Made by a program: the position numbers and the translations under genes. The notes beneath the pieces are model-generated. The model had not been told where the DNA came from, ran no database searches, and was given only the letters and a program-made list of their open reading frames with translations. DNA of 18,350 bases from Candidatus Falkowiibacteriota bacterium (lineage in GTDB: Bacteria; Patescibacteriota; Patescibacteriia; Patescibacteriales; SZUA-104), in assembly GCA_027020105.1 (NCBI GenBank), contig JALUVW010000127.1:1-18350 (forward strand), read 5' to 3'. Below are positions 14,169-18,350 of this stretch, in pieces. How positions within the stretch are numbered: the stretch's first letter is position 1; every line of letters begins with the position of its first letter.

Positions 14169-14570
14169 TCAAGTGGCTTTTCTTATCTTCTCCGCCACCT
14201 CTTCCGCTTCGCCGTCGCCGTATTTGCCTTGCGGCCAAAGCTTTAGGCCGTCGTCGCGCCGGCGGGGAATGACATGAAAATGGATATGCGGAATCACTTG
14301 GCCGGCAACCGGGTCGTTATTCTCAGAAATATTATAGCCGGCGACTCCCAATCCTTCCTTAACCGCTTTGCCGACTTTCTTGACGGCCGCAATCAGCTTG
14401 CATAAAACATCCTCCGGAATCGTTTCCATATTGGCGTAATGCTCTTTGGGCACAACCAAGGTATGGCCGTAGCTAACCGGCGCGATATCTAAAAAGGCGT
14501 AAACATCGTCGTCTTCGTAAACTTTATGCGAGGGAATACTTCCTTTTATTATTTCACAAAATACGCACAT
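14169..14570 (-). CDS. HIT family (histidine triad) hydrolase
   Basis: Small cytoplasmic nucleotide-binding hydrolase of the HINT/PKCI branch, acting on nucleoside phosphoramidates or similar substrates. MCVFCEII (1-8) carries the CxxC zinc pair. FLDIAPVSYGHTLVVPKEHY (26-45) and the triad QVIPHIHFHVIPR (91-103), with HxHxH at 95-99, complete the fold. 133 residues is typical. The stop is TGA, which shows that TGA is not recoded in this organism. The gene sits between the epimerase gene (with an 88-bp repeat element in the gap) and rfbB. A role specific to surface-sugar synthesis is not implied, because HIT genes move between neighbourhoods freely. Confidence 0.95.
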   Translation of the reverse strand: MCVFCEIIKGSIPSHKVYEDDDVYAFLDIAPVSYGHTLVVPKEHYANMETIPEDVLCKLIAAVKKVGKAVKEGLGVAGYNISENNDPVAGQVIPHIHFHVIPRRRDDGLKLWPQGKYGDGEAEEVAEKIRKAT

Positions 14571-14583
14571 ATTTTTAAAAAAT

Positions 14584-14671
14584 TCTACCGAGCTTCAGCT
14601 CAGGGTTCGGCGGGTTTTAACCTGACGAACGGGCGGCTAAAGCCGCAAAACCCGACTTAAAAGTCGGTAGA
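14584..14671. repeat. 88-bp branched repeat element, copy A
   Basis: The outer stem TCTACC (14584-14589) / GGTAGA (14666-14671) encloses four hairpins: GAGCTTCAGCTC (14590-14601), CGGGTTTTAACCTG near 14611-14624 (one mismatch further out), GCGGCTAAAGCCGC (14633-14646) and GACTTAAAAGTC (14654-14665). A middle stem, GGGTT/AACCC (14603-14607 with 14649-14653), holds the two central hairpins. Both copies are followed by AAATTTT. It begins five bases after the epimerase stop. Confidence 0.88.
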
Positions 14672-14675
14672 AATT

Positions 14676-15128
14676 TTATATAATTTTATACGGCGAATCT
14701 CTCTCATCCTCCCACCTAATCTCATCCACCTCCTCCTTTTTCCCCTCGCCTTTGTACAGTTTATCCGGCAAATTGACGCACCAACCGTCAACGACTGAAA
14801 CGCATTTATATCCGTGGACCACTCCGGGCGGCACAATCACCATGGTCGGATTATTCTCGCCTACTTTAATTTTTACGCGCTCGCCTTTTGTTTTGCTGCC
14901 GTCGCGCCCATCCCAAAGATAAAGCTCAAAATCGCCCGGACCGGTGAACACAAAACAATCCGACTGCTCCTTGTGCTCGTGCGGCCCTCTGGCCACGCCC
15001 GGCTTGGTCACGCTCACATATCCCATCGCCGGACTATAATCAACCTCGTCATTCCTGAAAAACTCCGCCAGCCAACCGCGTTCATCCGTATTTTTATTTA
15101 ATTTTTTAATTATTACGCCGTTTATCAT
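14676..15128 (-). CDS. rfbC: RmlC-like dTDP-4-dehydrorhamnose 3,5-epimerase family protein
   Basis: Cupin-type sugar epimerase, probably the third enzyme of dTDP-L-rhamnose synthesis. Visible RmlC landmarks in the 150 residues are DERGWLAEFFR (15-25), SVTKPGVARGPHEH (39-52) with H50 at the place of the catalytic His, VIVPPGVVHGYKCV (97-110), LPDKLYKGEG (120-129) with a candidate catalytic Tyr, and IRWED (137-141). It is shorter than classical RmlC (about 180), and GPHEH replaces the usual GLHYQ. It could therefore be a related 3,4-ketoisomerase or an epimerase of other dTDP or GDP sugars. The presence of rfbA, rfbB and rfbD a kilobase away, and no other candidate in view, favours RmlC. The gene is bracketed by two 88-bp repeat elements and could have moved with them. 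Confidence 0.72.
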   Translation of the reverse strand: MINGVIIKKLNKNTDERGWLAEFFRNDEVDYSPAMGYVSVTKPGVARGPHEHKEQSDCFVFTGPGDFELYLWDGRDGSKTKGERVKIKVGENNPTMVIVPPGVVHGYKCVSVVDGWCVNLPDKLYKGEGKKEEVDEIRWEDERDSPYKII

Positions 15129-15140
15129 AGGACGATACCT

Positions 15141-15228
15141 TCTACCGAGTTTTAACTCAGGGTTCGGCAGGTTTTAACCTGCCGTATAGCGACTAAAGTC
15201 GCCTGAACCAGACTTAAAAGTCGGTAGA
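15141..15228. repeat. 88-bp branched repeat element, copy B
   Basis: Same length and orientation as copy A, with better pairing. The outer stem is TCTACC (15141-15146) / GGTAGA (15223-15228). The hairpins are GAGTTTTAACTC (15147-15158), GGCAGGTTTTAACCTGCC (15166-15183), GCGACTAAAGTCGC (15189-15202) and GACTTAAAAGTC (15211-15222). The middle stem GGTTC (15161-15165) / GAACC (15205-15209) encloses the second and third hairpins. It lies 12 bp upstream of the epimerase start codon. Confidence 0.92.
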
Positions 15229-15277
15229 AATTTTGAATTTGGAATTTGAAATTTATTTGTAATTTAAAATTTATAAT

Positions 15278-16312
15278 TTATCTCCCTATGTCCCGAAACA
15301 ACGGCATTCCGGTTGTCGGCCCGGTCGGCACGTAAATCGTCCCTTTTCTGTCTTTCAGTTCGCTGATGTAAAGATAATACAGGTAATTGTCGGTCAGGCT
15401 CCTGTTAATGATTCTCTGCGCTTCTTCTTGGCCTTCGGCTTCAATAATTTTTCTTTCTTTTTCCTTTTTCTCTTTGGTTAAAATAAAATCATATTTTTGC
15501 GCTTCCTGCTCGGCGCGCAGCTTTTCCTGGATGGCGTTGGCCAAATTGGCGGGCAACTGGACGTTTCTAAGCAGAACATCCTCCAAAACGATGCCGCGCG
15601 GCTCCAATTTGCTCTTCAGGTCATCGGTGATTTTCAGCGCCGCTTCCTGCCTCTTTTCCGAATAAATATCTTTGGCTTCGTATTGAGCAATCACTTCGCG
15701 AATCGCGCTTCTGATTTCCGGCCTGATTATTTTTGACTCGTAATCCAGGCCGACCTCCCTATACACGTCTGAAGCCCTTTTTTCGTCCAAATGGTATAAA
15801 ACCGTCATGTCCAAATTAACGCTCAACCCCTCCTTGGTTAGAGCGGTAATGGCGTCCGCTCCGGCCTTTTTGCCCTCTCCTCTGGTGGCGCTCATCGTGT
15901 ATTCCTCGGTCCTGATGCTCATCTTGGTCACCTTGGCCAAAGGTATCACCAGATGAAAACCGGAGCTAAGCTCCTCGTCTTTCACTTTTCCGAACAGCGA
16001 ATAAACGCCGGTTTCTCCGGCATCCACTATCACGATTGAGGCGAAAAACAGCCAAAGCCCCAAAATAACCACTATGGCCGTAAATAATATTTTTTTGGCC
16101 TTTTGCGCGGACCCCAAAGCGCCCACGTCTATTGTTTGCGTCATATTGTTGGTGTTAAATTTCGCTCCCGCGAAATTTTTAATCTTATTAAGCAATATGT
16201 AAATCGCCAAAACGACCAATAAAAAAACAATTCCATTTTTGCCGATAACGGGAATTATGAAAAACAGGATAAGTAAAAGCAGCGGGATGTTTTTGGATAT
16301 ATCTTTATTCAT
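15278..16312 (-). CDS. SPFH/prohibitin-like membrane protein
   Basis: Membrane-anchored scaffold of the SPFH (stomatin, prohibitin, flotillin, HflK/C) superfamily, expected to form large rings or microdomains on the inner membrane and often linked to protease control. Two hydrophobic segments lie near residues 9-22 and 27-42, and a third at 74-96 (ILFTAIVVILGLWLFF). The SPFH core begins VDAGETGVYSLFGKV (96-110). It continues with SGFHLVIPLAKVTKMSIRTEEY, DVYREVGLDYESKIIRPEIRSAIRE and LRNVQLPANLANAIQEKL, the latter typical of prohibitins. A charged coiled coil (EKLRAEQEAQKYDFILTKEK) and an Ile/Pro-rich tail follow, 344 residues in all. The extra N-terminal helix pair is unlike eukaryotic prohibitins. 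The gap to the next gene holds AT-rich words of AAATTT and one 88-bp element. Confidence 0.9.
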   Translation of the reverse strand: MNKDISKNIPLLLLILFFIIPVIGKNGIVFLLVVLAIYILLNKIKNFAGAKFNTNNMTQTIDVGALGSAQKAKKILFTAIVVILGLWLFFASIVIVDAGETGVYSLFGKVKDEELSSGFHLVIPLAKVTKMSIRTEEYTMSATRGEGKKAGADAITALTKEGLSVNLDMTVLYHLDEKRASDVYREVGLDYESKIIRPEIRSAIREVIAQYEAKDIYSEKRQEAALKITDDLKSKLEPRGIVLEDVLLRNVQLPANLANAIQEKLRAEQEAQKYDFILTKEKKEKERKIIEAEGQEEAQRIINRSLTDNYLYYLYISELKDRKGTIYVPTGPTTGMPLFRDIGR

Positions 16313-16360
16313 TCTGCCTGCGAAGGTATGAAGTTTATTACAAATTTGGGAAATACGAAA

Positions 16361-16555
16361 TTAAGCGGAATTATTTTTCGTCGTCAATATCACTATACCA
16401 ATAGCCAGCCAAAAAATCAACACCCAATTTATGTTTATGTACGCCAAAACAACGCCCGGCCGGATTATTTCCAAAACAACAAAAATAACCAACGCGCCGG
16501 TCAGGGCGTAAAATAATTCTTTGGAAATTAAATAAATCGTTTCGTTGTATTTCAT
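16361..16555 (-). CDS. Small two-helix membrane protein of unknown function
   Basis: From the ATG at 16555 the product is 64 residues: MKYNETIYLISKELFYALTG, a hydrophobic helix (about 14-29), the turn EIIRPGVV, a second helix (about 36-53, INWVLIFWLAIGIVIL), then a short polar tail. Upstream in-frame ATGs at 16573 and 16612 would add MASLFHCFFNNEAMKRDET. I prefer 16555 because the added codons are read from an inverted repeat (TTTCATTGTTT at 16551-16561 with AAACAATGAAA at 16590-16600). It lies between the large anchored protein and the SPFH gene on the same strand, with 48 bp to the SPFH start. I recognise no family. It may belong with one of these membrane proteins, but that rests on position only. 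Confidence 0.7.
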   Translation of the reverse strand: MKYNETIYLISKELFYALTGALVIFVVLEIIRPGVVLAYININWVLIFWLAIGIVILTTKNNSA

Positions 16556-16616
16556 TGTTTCGTCGCGTTTCATTGCCTCATTGTTAAAAAAACAATGAAA
16601 CAAAGAAGCCATAAAG

Positions 16617-18248
16617 CTATCGCCGCTTGAATTTATCTCTCAACGCCTCAAGCAGTGCGCGGCCATTTAAATCAATCTTGATTTCCTTAATTTCAACATA
16701 ATCATCAACCTCATCATCGGCGCTAAGCCCGGGGATGGAGATCAAAAAACCGTATTTATTGTCCTCGCTATACGCTTTTGTCAAATCAAATTCGGCCCGC
16801 GCGACTTTCCACCCGTTTGACCGGCTCAGGGCGGGCTCCCCGCCGTTTCGCGGAATTCTGTAATTCGCCAAAACATAATTTATACCGTCCGCGTCAACAT
16901 TCAAGTTGGCGTCAACTTTTTTAATTTTAGGATTAATCAAACTATCCTCGCCAAAACTGAAAACCCCGTCGCCCGCCAAAATAACATCATCCTTTTCCAG
17001 CGTAATCTCGTTGAAGCTAAGCTTCGCGCCGGCGGCTACCCCCGTATTATCTTTATTATCCCTTAGACTAACATTCATTTTAAATTGCTTATATGTCTCG
17101 TCCATAACCAACTCACCGTCTCCCGCTTTTATTGTCTGCAAGCTCCCCGGATTTATTGTCTGCGCCCTTATTTCTCTGCTGTCGGTGTACAAAACAATTC
17201 CCGAATTCCCGCCGTCCGCCAACCATAACTTATTCATAAAGGCCAATTTTTTCTGTTTGGTAATGATATTTTTGGTGATAATATCGTCATTCGCCCTTAA
17301 CTCAATTTTATAAGCGCCTTCCGGCAAATTCGCCAGTTTAAATTTTAATTTCCCTCTGCCAATCAATTCGCCGCTATTCTCACTTTCTCCGTTATCGTCC
17401 AGGCGGCGGCTGTCAATAACTTGATTATTATAATAGAGATATAAATTAATATCATCGCTGTCTTTATTTTTATTTAAATCGGAAAACTCAAAAACAAAAT
17501 CCAGGTCCTCGTTTTTTACGTAGGTGTAAAACTGCCAACTCCCGCGCAAAGGATAATTCATCTCGGAGCTCGTCTTCGCGGGCGCGTAATCTTTTAAAAC
17601 AAAATTCGTTTTCAAATCATAATTATACAGAGCGATTTCATTTCGCGGCGGCAAATTGTTTAAAAAACCGTCAATGCTGTCGTATTTTTTTTCTCTTTGC
17701 AGGAGCATAACGCCGTCTTCCTCCGTCACATCCCAAGCCAAACTTAATTGATCTATTATTTTATTGTCAATCGGCTTCAAATCGTATCGCCAAATTGTTT
17801 TATCAACCAAGATCCCCGCCTCAATCACGGGTAGAGACGCATTGCTATGCGTCTCTACGGCTGAGACGACTGAGACTAAGTCTCCTATAGGAGACTTAGT
17901 CTCTTTAGGTCGCCTATATTTCAAAGTAAGCGTTGCCTTATCAAACCTCCTCGGCGTCCGCAAAGAAAAATAAACAGGGTCGCCGATTATAACCGCGGAC
18001 GCGGAAGGGGCTGAGCCGCTACGATTTGCCGCGGCAAATCGTAGCGGCTCAGCCCCTTTTATTCGCTCTTTCGGCGTCAACTTTCCGATAAAATAATTCG
18101 GCTCGCTGAAATCGTAAACATAACTAATCCTTCCGCTTGGCACTACAGCCATATACAAAAGCCAGCCGACAACGCCCGCCAAAACAACCCATAAAAATAT
18201 TCTAAGTTTTATTTGCCACGCCTTAGCGGCGGAACGCCATTTTTCCAT
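16617..18248 (-). CDS. Membrane-anchored extracellular protein of unknown function
   Basis: 543 residues from the ATG at 18248. A TTG eight codons upstream also keeps the frame but is less likely. One transmembrane helix lies near 13-35 (KLRIFLWVVLAGVVGWLLYM), so the rest should be outside. It contains phrases such as VYDFSEPNYFIGKLTP, IIGDPVYFSLRTPRRFDKA, WRYDLKPIDNKIIDQL, NEIALYNYDLKTNF and ELRANDDIITKNIITKQK, and a beta-rich look with jelly-roll-like strands. I believe it belongs to a conserved family of Parcubacteria, from memory only. At least three palindromic insertions are tolerated in frame: residues 64-81 (54-bp palindrome), 116-126 and 131-140. NGGEPALSRSNG near 16816-16848 looks like a fourth repeat-derived insert. 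It is the first gene of the surface block. Function unknown; a role in cell-surface glycan or envelope assembly is a guess from context. Confidence 0.85.
   Translation of the reverse strand: MEKWRSAAKAWQIKLRIFLWVVLAGVVGWLLYMAVVPSGRISYVYDFSEPNYFIGKLTPKERIKGAEPLRFAAANRSGSAPSASAVIIGDPVYFSLRTPRRFDKATLTLKYRRPKETKSPIGDLVSVVSAVETHSNASLPVIEAGILVDKTIWRYDLKPIDNKIIDQLSLAWDVTEEDGVMLLQREKKYDSIDGFLNNLPPRNEIALYNYDLKTNFVLKDYAPAKTSSEMNYPLRGSWQFYTYVKNEDLDFVFEFSDLNKNKDSDDINLYLYYNNQVIDSRRLDDNGESENSGELIGRGKLKFKLANLPEGAYKIELRANDDIITKNIITKQKKLAFMNKLWLADGGNSGIVLYTDSREIRAQTINPGSLQTIKAGDGELVMDETYKQFKMNVSLRDNKDNTGVAAGAKLSFNEITLEKDDVILAGDGVFSFGEDSLINPKIKKVDANLNVDADGINYVLANYRIPRNGGEPALSRSNGWKVARAEFDLTKAYSEDNKYGFLISIPGLSADDEVDDYVEIKEIKIDLNGRALLEALRDKFKRR
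16830..16844. repeat. Short GC-rich hairpin inside the anchored-protein gene
   Basis: GGCGGG-CTC-CCCGCC, followed on the plus-strand left by TTTGACCGGCTCAGG. The reading frame gives EPALSRSNG. Sequence of this type (GACCGGCTCAGGGCGG) is a widespread dispersed repeat in bacteria, so this is likely another inserted REP-like unit. Confidence 0.5.
17831..17858. repeat. 28-bp palindrome inside the anchored-protein gene
   Basis: GTAGAGACGCAT (17831-17842), loop TGCT, ATGCGTCTCTAC (17847-17858), perfect arms. Read in frame as VETHSNASL. GTAGAGACG-type palindromes are known dispersed repeats in several phyla. Confidence 0.88.
17872..17903. repeat. 32-bp perfect palindrome inside the anchored-protein gene
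   Basis: GAGACTAAGTCTCCTA directly followed by TAGGAGACTTAGTCTC, perfectly self-complementary, 13 bp from the 28-bp palindrome. Read in frame as ETKSPIGDLVS. Confidence 0.9.
18005..18058. repeat. 54-bp perfect palindrome inside the anchored-protein gene
   Basis: The 27-bp half (18005-18031: AAGGGGCTGAGCCGCTACG, then ATTTGCCG) is followed with no loop by its exact complement (18032-18058). 54 bp equals 18 codons, so the frame is kept. The encoded segment reads GAEPLRFAAANRSGSAP. Confidence 0.93.
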
Positions 18249-18330
18249 TTCCCACAGCAAATTACAAAACAATCATCCATTTGCCATTCCGATTTTTTTG
18301 TAATTTACGCTAATTTATTGTATAATATCA

Positions 18331-18336
18331 ATTATA
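18331..18336 (-). promoter_or_regulatory. Possible -10 box of the surface block
   Basis: TATAAT on the minus strand about 80 bp upstream of the first gene of the block. The matching -35 would lie beyond the window edge, so this is only a candidate. Confidence 0.3.
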
Positions 18337-18350
18337 AGTATTTTACTTTA

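Noticed and set aside
14584..14671. Cloverleaf-like fold considered as a tRNA
   Set aside because: No CCA-type acceptor, no GTTCGA T-loop in the right place, no anticodon arm geometry, and hairpin loops of TTTTAA type. The second copy upstream of the epimerase confirms a repeat element.
1..18350. CRISPR array, prophage, toxin-antitoxin or defence system
   Set aside because: No regularly spaced direct repeats, no phage or Cas-like proteins and no transposase gene are visible. The repeats present are palindromes of several unrelated families.

Overview
The window looks like part of a chromosome of a Patescibacteria (CPR) bacterium, most likely of the Parcubacteria branch. This is an inference from gene style, not a database match. 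The signs are a mid-GC genome with tightly packed genes, AT-rich leaders mostly lacking Shine-Dalgarno sequences, small membrane proteins next to housekeeping genes, and abundant self-complementary repeats. TGA is used as a normal stop (the HIT-protein gene and the 32-codon gene at 2537-2635), which argues against the recoded Gracilibacteria/Absconditabacteria.

Seventeen of the eighteen genes I support lie on the minus strand, so the story reads from high to low coordinates. From 18248 to 9419 is a probable cell-surface block. It holds a 543-residue membrane-anchored protein of unknown function, a small two-helix membrane protein, an SPFH/prohibitin-like protein, an RmlC-type epimerase, a HIT hydrolase, rfbB, rfbD and rfbA, and two family-2 glycosyltransferases. 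Together rfbA, rfbB, rfbC-like and rfbD supply all four steps from glucose-1-phosphate to dTDP-L-rhamnose, and the two transferases are the obvious users of activated sugars. A weak terminator near 9344-9363 and a promoter near 9311-9338 separate this block from an NhaD-type Na+/H+ antiporter gene (7784-9202).

The only plus-strand gene is a free-standing 46-residue gene (7525-7665) with a near-perfect Shine-Dalgarno and its own terminator. It is divergent from groES-groL, which have a consensus sigma-70 promoter and a CIRCE operator for the HrcA repressor. Beyond groL lie a strong terminator, a gene-free stretch full of repeats (about 4557-5049), lepA, a 32-residue one-helix membrane protein, recJ and an RNase HI gene.

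No defence system, prophage, CRISPR array, tRNA, rRNA or intact transposase is visible. The most unusual content is repeat DNA. A 37-bp palindrome with the same 16-5-16 architecture sits inside both lepA and a glycosyltransferase gene, in different reading frames. The 543-residue gene carries a perfect 54-bp palindrome plus two more palindromes without losing its frame. Two 88-bp branched elements in the same orientation bracket the epimerase gene. Many gene-gene junctions carry a junction-specific imperfect inverted repeat that can reach into the last codons of the upstream gene. This resembles the palindromic elements that insert into genes in Rickettsia and REP-type elements elsewhere, and is the part most worth a second look.
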